From Herbaspirillum sp. (lineage in GTDB: Bacteria; Pseudomonadota; Gammaproteobacteria; Burkholderiales; Burkholderiaceae_D), in contig NZ_JAGIBI010000001.1 of the NCBI RefSeq assembly GCF_017744395.1, forward strand, positions 248,001 to 312,000: a stretch of 64,000 bases of DNA. The letters are read 5' to 3'. The notes under the pieces were generated by a model, which worked only from the letters and a program-made list of their open reading frames with translations, made no database searches and was not told the origin of the DNA. Positions 26,266-35,870 of this stretch are shown here, in pieces. Each line of letters opens with the position of its first letter. Position 1 is the stretch's first letter. Both the position numbers and the translations under genes were made by a program.

Positions 26266-27240
26266 TTAGGCCCTTTTCTTTTCCCTCGCGTTTTTCTTCT
26301 TCGCCGCGTCGGCGATGGCGCTGACCTTGTCGTCGTCGGCCGCCTGCGGCTGCGCCATCTGTTCGCCGATGAAGTCGACCAGGTTGCGCGCGTGCGGCGA
26401 TAGCGTGTCGATGTCCTGGAACACCATGCTGCGCTCGCGCACGCTCCACGGGTCGGAGAGTTCGACGATGGCGAGCTGCATGGTCTGCTGGTGGCGCTGC
26501 GCGGCCGACAGCGGCACGATGCCGATGCCGACGTTGGTTTCGATCATGCGGCACATCGCCTCGAAGCTGCGTACCTGGATGCGCAGCTTCAGCCGCTGGC
26601 CGTTTTCGGAAACGATCTTGTTCAGGAAGTGGTGCAGGGTGCTGCCTTCGTGCAGGCCGATGTGCTCATACTCCAGCGTTTCCACGAACGGGAGGGGGCC
26701 GGCGCCGGCCAGCGGGTGTTCCAGCGCGGTGACCAGCACCAGGCGGTCGGTCGAGAAATTGAGGATTTCCAGGCCATCGCCCTGCACCGGGCCGGCCACG
26801 ATGCCGATGTCGGCCGTGCCTTCCTGGATGCCGCGCATGATGTCGTGGTTCAGCCGTTCTTCCAGCGCCACGTTGACTTGCGGATAGAGCGCCAGGAACT
26901 TGCCCAGGATCTCGGGCATGAATTCGGTCACGGCGGTGGTGTTGGCGAAGATGCGGATGTAGCCCTTGATGCCGTTGTTGTACTGCTGCATGTCGCTCTT
27001 GAGGTGTTCCACCTGCTGCATGAACTGTTGCGCATGATGCAGTAGCGTCTGCCCGGCCGGGGTCAGTTGCACGCCCTTGCTTTCGCGGTAGAGCAGGCGG
27101 GTGCCGAAGCGCGTCTCCAGTTCCTTGATGCGGTTGCTGGTGGCCGCCAGCGAGAGATTCATGCGCTCGGCGCTGCGCGTGAGACTGTTGAGTTCGGCAA
27201 TCAGGATGAAGAGGCGCAGGTCGGTCAGGTCGAAGAGCAT
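26266..27240 (-). CDS. LysR-family transcriptional regulator
   Basis: MLFDLTDLRLFILIAELNSLTRSAERMNLSLAATSNRIKELETRFGTRLLYR HTH. Confidence 0.92.
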   Translation of the reverse strand: MLFDLTDLRLFILIAELNSLTRSAERMNLSLAATSNRIKELETRFGTRLLYRESKGVQLTPAGQTLLHHAQQFMQQVEHLKSDMQQYNNGIKGYIRIFANTTAVTEFMPEILGKFLALYPQVNVALEERLNHDIMRGIQEGTADIGIVAGPVQGDGLEILNFSTDRLVLVTALEHPLAGAGPLPFVETLEYEHIGLHEGSTLHHFLNKIVSENGQRLKLRIQVRSFEAMCRMIETNVGIGIVPLSAAQRHQQTMQLAIVELSDPWSVRERSMVFQDIDTLSPHARNLVDFIGEQMAQPQAADDDKVSAIADAAKKKNAREKKRA

Positions 27241-27454
27241 GGTGTGATCCGCTGAAGGTGGCTGAAGGAATCGGTGCTGAGCCATGTTACGCCGATTTTC
27301 CGTTGTGCATGTGCGCTCTCCTTGCTGCGTTGCCGCATGCGCGAGGCTTCACTGCGACCAAAGCCCCCCTTCCAAAAATACAGATTGCCCGGGCGCTGGC
27401 GCCGGGACAGACTTGCCCGCATTCCAATGAAACGGTAAGGATGCGGAGAAGTAC

Positions 27455-28315
27455 ATGGCGAATTCGGAGCTAGACCTGGCGATGTTGCGGCAATGGGTAG
27501 ACAAGAGCGAACACCGCGAAGACTTCATCAATCCTGCCTTCGCCGCCGCGCTGGCGGCTACCATCGACGGCCCGCGCCAGCCGCAGGCGGGCGACGCCTT
27601 GCCGCCGCTGTGGCACTGGATCTATTTCTGGACCGTGTGCAAGGAATCCGAAATCGGCGCTGACGGCCATCCCCGGCGCGGTGGATTCCTGCCGCCGATA
27701 CCCTTGCCGCGCCGCATGTGGGCCGGCGGCCGCCTGCGTTTCGAGGCGCCGCTGCCGATCGGCGCGGTGGCGCAGAAGACTTCGCGCATCGCCAGCGTCG
27801 ACGTCAAGCAGGGCCGCACCGGCGCGCTGGCCTTCGTTACCGTCAAGCATGAGATTGGCCACGGCGGCCGGGTCTGCCTGCATGAAGAGCACGACATCGT
27901 CTACCGCGACCTGCCGCAGCCGGGCACGGCGGCGGTTGCGCCCAAGGCGGCGCCGACGGATGCGCAGTGGAAGCGCCGCGTCGATCCCGATCCGGTGCTG
28001 CTGTTCCGTTATTCGGCGTTGACTTTCAACGGCCATCGCATCCATTACGACCGCAGCTACGTTACCGGCGTCGAAGGCTATCCCGGCCTGATCGTGCACG
28101 GCCCGCTGATCGCTACCTTGCTGGCTGACCTGCTGGCGCGCGAGATGCCGCAGGCGGTGCTGCGCGAATTCAATTTCCGCGCGGTGGGCAGCCTGTTCGA
28201 CACCGAGGGCTTCGATCTGTGCGGAAAACTGGCCGCCGACGGCAAGTCGGCCTCGCTGTGGGCGCAGAACCTGCGCGGCGAGCTGGCGATGCAGGCTGAG
28301 GCTATTCTGGCCTGA
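27455..28315 (+). CDS. MaoC/FAS1-like hydratase (mesaconyl-/itaconyl-CoA hydratase-like)
   Basis: N-terminal FAS1-like dehydratase pattern and C-terminal hotdog motif (DPVLLFRYSALTFNGHRIHYDRSYVTGVEGYPGLIVHGPLIATLLADL). Confidence 0.85.
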   Translation: MANSELDLAMLRQWVDKSEHREDFINPAFAAALAATIDGPRQPQAGDALPPLWHWIYFWTVCKESEIGADGHPRRGGFLPPIPLPRRMWAGGRLRFEAPLPIGAVAQKTSRIASVDVKQGRTGALAFVTVKHEIGHGGRVCLHEEHDIVYRDLPQPGTAAVAPKAAPTDAQWKRRVDPDPVLLFRYSALTFNGHRIHYDRSYVTGVEGYPGLIVHGPLIATLLADLLAREMPQAVLREFNFRAVGSLFDTEGFDLCGKLAADGKSASLWAQNLRGELAMQAEAILA

Positions 28316-28357
28316 CTTGGCCTGATACACATTCATTTCCTATCTCGGAGATTCATC

Positions 28358-29524
28358 ATGTCTTACCAGGCGCCCAACGACGCGTATGGCGATCTGCGCG
28401 ATGCCGTGCGCGATCTGTGCAATACCTTTCCTCCCGAATACTGGCGCCGGGTGGATGAAGCGCGCGGCTATCCGGAAGAGTTCGTCGAGGCGCTGACCAG
28501 GGCCGGCTGGCTGGCGGCGCTAATCCCGCAGGAGTACGGCGGCTCCGGCCTGGGTCTGACCGAGGCTTCGGTGATCATGGAAGAGATTAATCGCACCGGC
28601 GGCAACTCCGGCGCCTGCCACGGCCAGATGTACAACATGGGCACGCTGCTGCGCCATGGTTCCGAGCAGCAGAAGCAACAGTACTTGCCCAGGATCGCCA
28701 GCGGCGAACTGCGCCTGCAGTCGATGGGCGTGACCGAACCCACCACCGGCACCGACACCACCAGGATCAAGACCGTGGCCGTGAAGAAGGGCGACCGCTA
28801 CGTGGTCAACGGCCAGAAGGTGTGGATCTCGCGCATCCAGCATTCCGACCTGATGATCCTGCTGGCGCGCACCACGCCGCTGGAACAGGTCAGGAAGAAA
28901 TCGGAGGGCATGTCGATTTTCATCGTCGATCTGAAGCAAGCGATCGGCCGCGGGATGGAGGTGCGGCCGATCCTGAACATGGTCAATCACGAGACCAATG
29001 AACTGTTCTTCGACAACCTGGAAATCCCGGCGGAAAACCTGATCGGCGAAGAGGGCCGTGGCTTCAAGTACATCCTCGACGGCTTGAACGCCGAGCGCAC
29101 GCTGATCGCCGCCGAGTGCATCGGCGACGGCTACTGGTTCATCGACAAGGCCGCGCAGTACGCCAAGGAGCGCGTGGTGTTCGACCGCCCGATCGGCATG
29201 AACCAGGGCGTGCAGTTCCCCATCGCCGACGCCTATATCGAGCTGGAGGCCGCCAACCTGATGCGCTACAAGGCCTGCGAGCTGTTCGATGCGCACCAGC
29301 CCTGCGGCGCCCAGGCCAACATGGCCAAGTTCCTGGCGGCCAAGGCTTCGTGGGAAGCGGCCAACGTCTGCCTGCAGACGCACGGCGGCTTCGGCTTCGC
29401 CTGCGAATACGACGTCGAGCGCAAGTTCCGCGAGACGCGCCTGTACCAGGTGGCGCCGATCTCGACCAACCTGATCTATTCCTACGTGGCCGAACACGTG
29501 CTGGGCTTGCCGCGCTCGTTCTGA
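28358..29524 (+). CDS. acyl-CoA dehydrogenase
   Basis: GVTEPTTGTDTTRIKT, GEEGRGFKYILDGLNAERTLIAAE, LQTHGGFGFACEYDVERKFRETRL. Confidence 0.94.
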   Translation: MSYQAPNDAYGDLRDAVRDLCNTFPPEYWRRVDEARGYPEEFVEALTRAGWLAALIPQEYGGSGLGLTEASVIMEEINRTGGNSGACHGQMYNMGTLLRHGSEQQKQQYLPRIASGELRLQSMGVTEPTTGTDTTRIKTVAVKKGDRYVVNGQKVWISRIQHSDLMILLARTTPLEQVRKKSEGMSIFIVDLKQAIGRGMEVRPILNMVNHETNELFFDNLEIPAENLIGEEGRGFKYILDGLNAERTLIAAECIGDGYWFIDKAAQYAKERVVFDRPIGMNQGVQFPIADAYIELEAANLMRYKACELFDAHQPCGAQANMAKFLAAKASWEAANVCLQTHGGFGFACEYDVERKFRETRLYQVAPISTNLIYSYVAEHVLGLPRSF

Positions 29525-29557
29525 CGAGCGGTGCGAAAACGTCAACAAGGAAACGCC

Positions 29558-30748
29558 ATGCTGCCATCGAACCGCCCGCTGGAGGGCATCACCGTCATCA
29601 GCCTCGAACACGCGATCGCCGCGCCGTTCTGCACGCGCCAGCTGGCCGACCTCGGCGCCCGCGTGATCAAGATCGAACGCCCCGGCGTGGGCGATTTCGC
29701 GCGCGGCTACGATACCCGCGTCAATGGCTTGTCGTCGCATTTCGTCTGGACCAACCGCTCCAAGGAAAGCCTGACGCTGAACTTGAAGGATGAGGACGGC
29801 AAGCAGGTCATCGGCAAGCTGCTGGAGCAGGCCGACGTGCTGGTGCAGAACCTGGCGCCGGGCGCCGCCGCCGGTTTGGGCTTGTCGGCCGAGGCGCTGC
29901 ACAAGAAGCATCCGCGCCTGATCGTGTGCGACATCTCCGGCTACGGCGAGGATGGCCCTTATCGCGACAAGAAAGCCTATGACCTGCTGATCCAGAGCGA
30001 GGCCGGCTTCCTGTCGGTGACCGGTTCACGCGACGAGATGGCCAAGGCCGGCTGCTCGATCGCCGACATCGCCGCCGGCATGTATGCCTATTCCAATATT
30101 CTCGCTGCACTGATCAAGCGCGGGCGCGATGGCCGTGGCAGCCATATCGACCTCTCCATGCTGGAGGCGCTGACCGAATGGATGAGCTTCCCGATGTATT
30201 ACGCCTACCAGGGCGCGTCGGCGCCGGTGCGCTCGGGCGCCGAGCACGCGACCATCTATCCCTACGGCCCGTTTGCCGCCGGCGACGGCAAGACCGTGAT
30301 GCTGGGCCTGCAGAACGAGCGCGAGTGGAAGGTGTTTTGCGAGGTGGTGCTGCAGGATCCGGCGCTGGCGACCGACGAACGCTTCTCCAACAACTCGCGC
30401 CGCCATGAGCATCGCGATGCACTACGCGCGCTGATCCTCAAGATGTTTGCCGGCATGAGCGCCGAGCAGGTCGTGGCGCGCCTGGACGAAGCGCAGATCG
30501 CCAACGCCGGCGTCAGCACCATGCAAGACCTGTGGCAGCACCCGCAACTGGCGGCGCGCCGGCGCTGGACCGAGGTCGCTTCGCCGGCCGGCATGCTGCC
30601 CGCGCTGCTGCCGCCGGGCGCCAACGACAGCTACGACTACCGCATGGATGCGGTGCCGTCGCTGGGCCAGCATACCGACAGCATCCTGGCCGGGCTGGGT
30701 TATGAGGCCGGGCAGATCGCGGCGATGCGCGAGCGGGGAGCGGTCTGA
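29558..30748 (+). CDS. CaiB/BaiF (class III) CoA-transferase
   Basis: LEGITVISLEHAIAAPFCTRQLADLGARVIKIERPGVGDFARGYD. Confidence 0.94.
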   Translation: MLPSNRPLEGITVISLEHAIAAPFCTRQLADLGARVIKIERPGVGDFARGYDTRVNGLSSHFVWTNRSKESLTLNLKDEDGKQVIGKLLEQADVLVQNLAPGAAAGLGLSAEALHKKHPRLIVCDISGYGEDGPYRDKKAYDLLIQSEAGFLSVTGSRDEMAKAGCSIADIAAGMYAYSNILAALIKRGRDGRGSHIDLSMLEALTEWMSFPMYYAYQGASAPVRSGAEHATIYPYGPFAAGDGKTVMLGLQNEREWKVFCEVVLQDPALATDERFSNNSRRHEHRDALRALILKMFAGMSAEQVVARLDEAQIANAGVSTMQDLWQHPQLAARRRWTEVASPAGMLPALLPPGANDSYDYRMDAVPSLGQHTDSILAGLGYEAGQIAAMRERGAV

Positions 30749-31575
30749 TGGCAGCGCTGCCGACCAGCTACTTGTTCGTGCCGGCCAACCGCAGGGAGCG
30801 CTATGCCAAGGCGCTGGACAGCGGCGCCGACGCGGTGATCGTCGACCTGGAAGATGCGGTTGGTCCGCAACTGAAGGTAGAGGCGCGTGCCGCACTGGAT
30901 GAATGGTTGCGGCAGCACGGCCCGCAGCCCAGGCTGTGGGTGCGCGTCAATGCCGCCGATACCGATTGGCACGAAGCGGATGTGGCCGCATTCACCGGCA
31001 TGCCGATCGCCGGCATCGTGCTGCCCAAGGCGGAGAGTCCGGCGGCGATTGCCGCCATCGCCAAACGCCTGGGCGGCAGCGGGCAAGGCGTGATCGCCTT
31101 GATCGAGACGGCAGCCGGCATCGCCGCCATGCGCGAGATTGCGCGCATGGCCGGCGTGGTGCGACTGGCGTTCGGTTCCATCGACCTGCAGGTCGACCTG
31201 GGCATGCAATGCGATGCCGTCGAGAGCGAACTGGCGCATTTGCGGGTGGAGATGGTGCTGGCTTCCCGCCTGGCCGGAATCGCACCGCCCATCGACGGTG
31301 TGACCGCCGCGTTCGACGACATGCCGTTCCTGGTGGCCGCTGTGCAGCGTTCACTGCACCTGGGTTTCGGCGCCAAGCTGTGCATCCATCCCAAACAGGT
31401 GGCGGCGGTCAACGCGGGTTTCCGTCCAACGGCGCAGGAACTGGCCTGGGCGCGCGCGGTGATGGCGGCGGTGGACAAGGGCGACGGCGGGGCCATTTCC
31501 CTGGACGGCAGGATGATCGACAAGCCGGTGATCCTGCAGGCGCAGCGTTTCCTGCAACGCGGCGGCCTCGTGTAA
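30748..31575 (+). CDS. HpcH/HpaI (CitE-like) CoA-ester lyase
   Basis: SYLFVPANRRERYAKALDSGADAVIVDLEDAVGPQLKVEAR and LIETAAGIAAM, KLCIHPKQVAAVNAGF. Confidence 0.94.
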   Translation: MAALPTSYLFVPANRRERYAKALDSGADAVIVDLEDAVGPQLKVEARAALDEWLRQHGPQPRLWVRVNAADTDWHEADVAAFTGMPIAGIVLPKAESPAAIAAIAKRLGGSGQGVIALIETAAGIAAMREIARMAGVVRLAFGSIDLQVDLGMQCDAVESELAHLRVEMVLASRLAGIAPPIDGVTAAFDDMPFLVAAVQRSLHLGFGAKLCIHPKQVAAVNAGFRPTAQELAWARAVMAAVDKGDGGAISLDGRMIDKPVILQAQRFLQRGGLV

Positions 31576-31613
31576 CCTGCCTGTTTCTTTCCAATTCAAC
31601 AGAGGAGCGAGAC

Positions 31614-32738
31614 ATGAAAATCCAGGCAGCCGTTTTGCGCGAGATGACCGACGTGCATCCGTTTGCGCAAAGCCAGCCGCTGAAAATAGAAGAACTGGAA
31701 CTGGATCCGCCCGGTCCCGGTGAAGTGCTGGTGAAGATGAAGGCCGCCGGCCTGTGCCATTCGGACTTGTCGGTGATCACCGGCGTGCGTCCGCGTCCGG
31801 TGCCGATGGCGCTGGGGCATGAGGCATCGGCCGAAGTGGTGCAGGTGGGCAGCGGCGTGACCGACCTGCGCGCCGGCGACCTGGTGGTGCTGGTGTTCGT
31901 GCCTAGCTGCGGCCATTGCATGCCGTGCATGGAAGGCCGCCCGGCGCTATGCGAGCCGGGCGCGGCGACCAATACCATGGGCGAGCTGCTGGCGGGCGGT
32001 CGTCGCCTGCACGCGAATGGCAACGCGATTCATCACCATCTGGGCGTTTCGGCCTTCGCCGACCATGCGGTGGTATCGCGCCGCTCCTGCGTCAAGATCG
32101 AGGCCGATATCGATCCGGTGGAAGCCGCGCTGTTCGGCTGTGCGGTGCTGACCGGCGTAGGCGCCGCGGTCAACACCGCCGAGGTCAAGGCCGGCACCAC
32201 GGCTGCCGTGCTGGGGCTGGGAGGCGTCGGCCTGTGCGCGATGTTGGGGGCGCTGGCTTCCGGCGCGCGCGAGGTGATCGCGGTCGACCTGCACGACAGC
32301 AAGCTGGAAGTGGCCAAGGCACTGGGCGCGACCGCGACGGTGAACGCGCGCGATCCGGATGCGGTGGAAAAGGTCAAGGCGCTGACCCGCGGCGGCGTCG
32401 ACTACGCCTTCGAGATGGCGGGTTCGGTGCAGGCGATGGAAGCGGCCTACCGCATGACGCGGCGCGGCGGCATGACTATCACCGCCGGCCTGCCGGCGCC
32501 GGACCAGAAGTGGAACCTGCAGCAGGTCAGCCTGGTGGCCGAGGAGCGTACCGTCAAGGGTAGCTACATCGGTTCCTGCGTGCCGCTGCGCGATATCCCG
32601 CGCTACATCGGGCTGTACCGGGCCGGCAAGCTGCCGGTGGACAAGCTGATGGGCGAGCGTCTGGCGCTGGCCGACATCAATCGCGGTTTCGATCGCCTGC
32701 ATACCGGGGAGGGCTTGCGGGACTTGATTGTGTTTTAA
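31614..32738 (+). CDS. zinc-dependent alcohol dehydrogenase
   Basis: GLCHSDLSVITG, GHEASAEVVQVG, SCGHCMPCMEGRPALCEPG, VLGLGGVGLCAMLGAL. Confidence 0.93.
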   Translation: MKIQAAVLREMTDVHPFAQSQPLKIEELELDPPGPGEVLVKMKAAGLCHSDLSVITGVRPRPVPMALGHEASAEVVQVGSGVTDLRAGDLVVLVFVPSCGHCMPCMEGRPALCEPGAATNTMGELLAGGRRLHANGNAIHHHLGVSAFADHAVVSRRSCVKIEADIDPVEAALFGCAVLTGVGAAVNTAEVKAGTTAAVLGLGGVGLCAMLGALASGAREVIAVDLHDSKLEVAKALGATATVNARDPDAVEKVKALTRGGVDYAFEMAGSVQAMEAAYRMTRRGGMTITAGLPAPDQKWNLQQVSLVAEERTVKGSYIGSCVPLRDIPRYIGLYRAGKLPVDKLMGERLALADINRGFDRLHTGEGLRDLIVF

Positions 32739-32775
32739 CGCCTTTGTTTGAAGGCATCACAGGAGGAGACACGGC

Positions 32776-33804
32776 ATGACCAAAACAACATTCAGCAGAT
32801 TCAGAAGAACCGCATTGGCCGCCATCGCCATTTCCGGGCTGGCGCCGCTGGCATCGGCGCAGCAGCCCATCGTCATCAAGTTCAGCCACGTGGTGGCCAA
32901 CGATACGCCCAAGGGCAAGGGCGCCGAGCGTTTCAAGGAACTGGCCGAGAAGGCCACCAAGGGCCGCGTGAAGGTCGAGGTCTACCCGAACAGCACGCTG
33001 TACAAGGACAAGGAAGAGCTGGAGGCGCTGCAACTGGGCGCGGTGCAGATGCTGGCGCCGTCGCTGGCCAAGTTCGGCCCGCTGGGTGTGAAGGAGTTCG
33101 AGGTGTTCGACCTGCCGTACATTTTCCCCAACCGCGCGGTGCTGCAGCGCGTGACCGAAGGGCCGGTCGGACAAGGGCTGTTCCAGAAGCTGGAAGGCAA
33201 GGGCATCAAGGGCCTGGCCTATTGGGACAACGGCATGAAGGTGATGACGGCCAACAAGCCCCTGCACAAGGTCACGGACTTCCGTGGCTTGAAGATGCGC
33301 ATCCAGTCCTCCAAGGTGCTGGACGAGCAGTTCCGCGCCCTGAAGGCCAATCCGCAGGTGCTGGCGTTCTCCGAGGTGTACCAGGCGTTGCAGACCGGCG
33401 TGGTGGACGGCAGCGAGAACACGCCTTCGAACGTCTTTACGCAGAAGATGCATGAGGTGCAATCCAACCTGACGGTGTCCGACCACGGCTACATCGGCTA
33501 TGCGGTGATCGTGAACAAGAAATTCTGGGATTCGCTGCCGGCTGACGTCCGCACCCAACTGGAAGGCGCGATGAAGGAGGCCACTGCCTACGCCAACACC
33601 ATCGCGCAGAAGGAGAACGACGATGCGCTGGCGGCTATCAAGGCTTCCGGCAAGACCAAGGTCTATTACCTGACCGACGAAGAGAAGGCCGAATGGCGCA
33701 AGGCCTTGATGCCCGTGCACAAGAGCATGACCTCGCGCGTCGGCAAGGACCTGATCGAGGCGATCTACAAGGAGAGTGAGGCGGCCGGCGTGAAGATGAA
33801 CTGA
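32776..33804 (+). CDS. TRAP transporter DctP-family substrate-binding protein (no DctQ/M genes in the window)
   Basis: IVIKFSHVVANDTPKGKGAERFKELAEKATKGRVKVEVYPNSTLYKDKEELEALQLGAVQMLAPSLAKF. Confidence 0.93.
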   Translation: MTKTTFSRFRRTALAAIAISGLAPLASAQQPIVIKFSHVVANDTPKGKGAERFKELAEKATKGRVKVEVYPNSTLYKDKEELEALQLGAVQMLAPSLAKFGPLGVKEFEVFDLPYIFPNRAVLQRVTEGPVGQGLFQKLEGKGIKGLAYWDNGMKVMTANKPLHKVTDFRGLKMRIQSSKVLDEQFRALKANPQVLAFSEVYQALQTGVVDGSENTPSNVFTQKMHEVQSNLTVSDHGYIGYAVIVNKKFWDSLPADVRTQLEGAMKEATAYANTIAQKENDDALAAIKASGKTKVYYLTDEEKAEWRKALMPVHKSMTSRVGKDLIEAIYKESEAAGVKMN

Positions 33805-33827
33805 GGCTGCGCCGGACACATTGTTTC

Positions 33828-33857
33828 AATACGGCCCGCAGTGATGCGGGCCGTATT
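33828..33857 (+). terminator. hairpin AATACGGCCCGCA-GTGA-TGCGGGCCGTATT
   Basis: Perfect 13-bp stem after dctP-like stop, followed by T-rich run. Confidence 0.8.
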
Positions 33858-33878
33858 CATTTTGGCCGGGGCAATGCG

Positions 33879-34811
33879 TCAGGCGCCATGCAGCATCAGG
33901 TCCAGGTTCTGCACCGCCGCGCCAGAGGCGCCCTTGCCCAGGTTGTCGAAGACCGCGCATAGCAGGAAGTGGCCTTCCTGGTCGCTGCCGAACACGCCCA
34001 GCGTCATGTCGTTGCTGTTGTTGTGAGCGGTGGGATCGAGACGTTCGGTGGTCGCGCTTTGCCCGGCCGTCAGCACCTTGACATGGCGCGCGCCCGCATA
34101 GTGGCTTTCCAGCGCCGCGCGCAGGCTTTCCTTGCTGGCATGCGCAGGCAGCAGGCGCGCCTGCAGGGCGATCGTCAGGACGATGCCCTGGCGGAAGGCG
34201 CCGTAGGACGGCACAAATACCGGGCGCTGGGTCAGGTCGGCGTGCAATTGCATTTCCGGCGGATGCTTGTGTTGCAGGCCCAGGCCGTAGGTGACGAAGG
34301 GGGCAGCGTTGGCGGCATGTTCGCCTTCATATTGTTCGACCTGGGTGCGGCCGCCGCCCGAATAACCCGATACCGCGTGGATCGCCAGCGGATAGTCCGG
34401 CGGCACCAGTCCCGCCTGTACCAGCGGGCGCAGCAGAGCGATGGCGCCGGTCGGGTAGCAGCCGGGATTGGTCACGCGCAGCGCCGTGGCGATGCGCGAG
34501 GGCTGGTCGGATGACATTTCGGGGAAACCGTAGGTCCAGCCGGGATCGGTGCGGTGCGCCGAACTGGCGTCGATGATGCGCACCTTGGGGTTGTCGACCA
34601 GCGCCACCGCTTCGCGCGCGGCGGCGTCCGGCAGGCACAGCAGGGCGATGTCAGCGGTGTTGATGGCTTCGGCGCGGCGCCGCACATCCTTGCGCTCGGC
34701 GGCGGGCAAGCTCAGCAGGCGCAGGTCGCTGCGCCCGCGCAGGCGTTCGTTGATTTGCAGGCCGGTAGTGCCCTGGTCGCCGTCGATGAAAATCAGGGGA
34801 AGATTGCTCAC
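33879..34811 (-). CDS. argC: N-acetyl-gamma-glutamyl-phosphate reductase (type 2)
   Basis: [53 protein letters not shown]. Confidence 0.93.
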   Translation of the reverse strand: MSNLPLIFIDGDQGTTGLQINERLRGRSDLRLLSLPAAERKDVRRRAEAINTADIALLCLPDAAAREAVALVDNPKVRIIDASSAHRTDPGWTYGFPEMSSDQPSRIATALRVTNPGCYPTGAIALLRPLVQAGLVPPDYPLAIHAVSGYSGGGRTQVEQYEGEHAANAAPFVTYGLGLQHKHPPEMQLHADLTQRPVFVPSYGAFRQGIVLTIALQARLLPAHASKESLRAALESHYAGARHVKVLTAGQSATTERLDPTAHNNSNDMTLGVFGSDQEGHFLLCAVFDNLGKGASGAAVQNLDLMLHGA

Positions 34812-34902
34812 GATGTGCTCCTGTCGGTACGTCGATACGGGTTCAGGCAGCCATCTTGCGGTAAACCCTATAATTGGAAAAGTTGAATATTTAAAAGAGA
34901 TG

Positions 34903-34919
34903 ATTCAGGTTTTCTGAAT
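34903..34919. promoter_or_regulatory. palindrome ATTCAG-GTTTT-CTGAAT; candidate LysR operator
   Basis: 6-bp perfect inverted repeat in the argC/lysR divergent region, T-N11-A compatible. Confidence 0.6.
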
Positions 34920-34954
34920 GATCGTTTCGATTTAATCCATTTCCATACGGCACC

Positions 34955-35854
34955 ATGCGCGAACTCAATCTCGACCGCCTGCGTACCCTGGTCGCCATCG
35001 TCGACCTCGGCTCCTTTGCCGCCGCCGCCCGCGCGCTGCACCTGGCGCCGCCCACGGTGAGCCTGCATATCAGCGAGCTGGAAAGCAGCGTCGGCGCGAC
35101 TTTGCTGCTGCGCCAGCGCAGCCGGGTGCGGCCTTCGGGCGTGGGCGAGACGCTGGTGGCGCGGGCGCGGCAATTGCTGGCCGATGCCGAGCAGGCGCTG
35201 GAAGAGGTCAAGCGCCAGGTGCAGGGGCTGGAAGGGCGGGTGCGCCTGGGTGCCTCGACCGGGGCCATCGCCTATCTGCTGCCGCAGGCGCTGGAGATGG
35301 TGGGGCAGCGCCATCCCGGCATCGATGTGCAGGTGATGGTGCTGACCTCGGAAGAGACCTTGGCGCGGCTGTCCGGCGGCACGCTCGATATCGGCCTGGT
35401 GGCGCTGCCGCAGGCGGCGGTGGACGGCTTGTCGGTCAAGCCGTGGCGGCGCGATCCGGTGATGGCATTCGTGCCGGCCGGCTGGAATGCGCCGCGCACG
35501 GTCACGCCGCAATGGCTGGCGGCGCAGCCGCTGATCCTGAATGCGCCCAATACGCGGTTGTCGCGCCTGACGACGGAGTGGTTCGCGGCGGCCGGCGAGC
35601 ACCCGGCGGCGCGCATCCAGCTCAATTTCAACGATGCGGTGAAAAGCCTGGTGGCGGCCGGTTATGGCGCGACCTTGCTGCCGCATGAAGTCGGCCAGCA
35701 GGACATGGGTGGGCCGCCCGCCGATCCGCGCATCGCCATGCGGCCGCTCAAGCCGAAGCTATGGCGGCCGCTGGGGATCGCGCACCGTACCGGCGAGCCC
35801 GAGCCGGCCACGCGGTACATGCTGGAGGCCTTATGGGCGCTCAAGCAGGCTTGA
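34955..35854 (+). CDS. LysR-family transcriptional regulator
   Basis: MRELNLDRLRTLVAIVDLGSFAAAARALHLAPPTVSLHISELESSVG HTH. Confidence 0.93.
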   Translation: MRELNLDRLRTLVAIVDLGSFAAAARALHLAPPTVSLHISELESSVGATLLLRQRSRVRPSGVGETLVARARQLLADAEQALEEVKRQVQGLEGRVRLGASTGAIAYLLPQALEMVGQRHPGIDVQVMVLTSEETLARLSGGTLDIGLVALPQAAVDGLSVKPWRRDPVMAFVPAGWNAPRTVTPQWLAAQPLILNAPNTRLSRLTTEWFAAAGEHPAARIQLNFNDAVKSLVAAGYGATLLPHEVGQQDMGGPPADPRIAMRPLKPKLWRPLGIAHRTGEPEPATRYMLEALWALKQA

Positions 35855-35870
35855 GCGCGAGGTCATCGCA

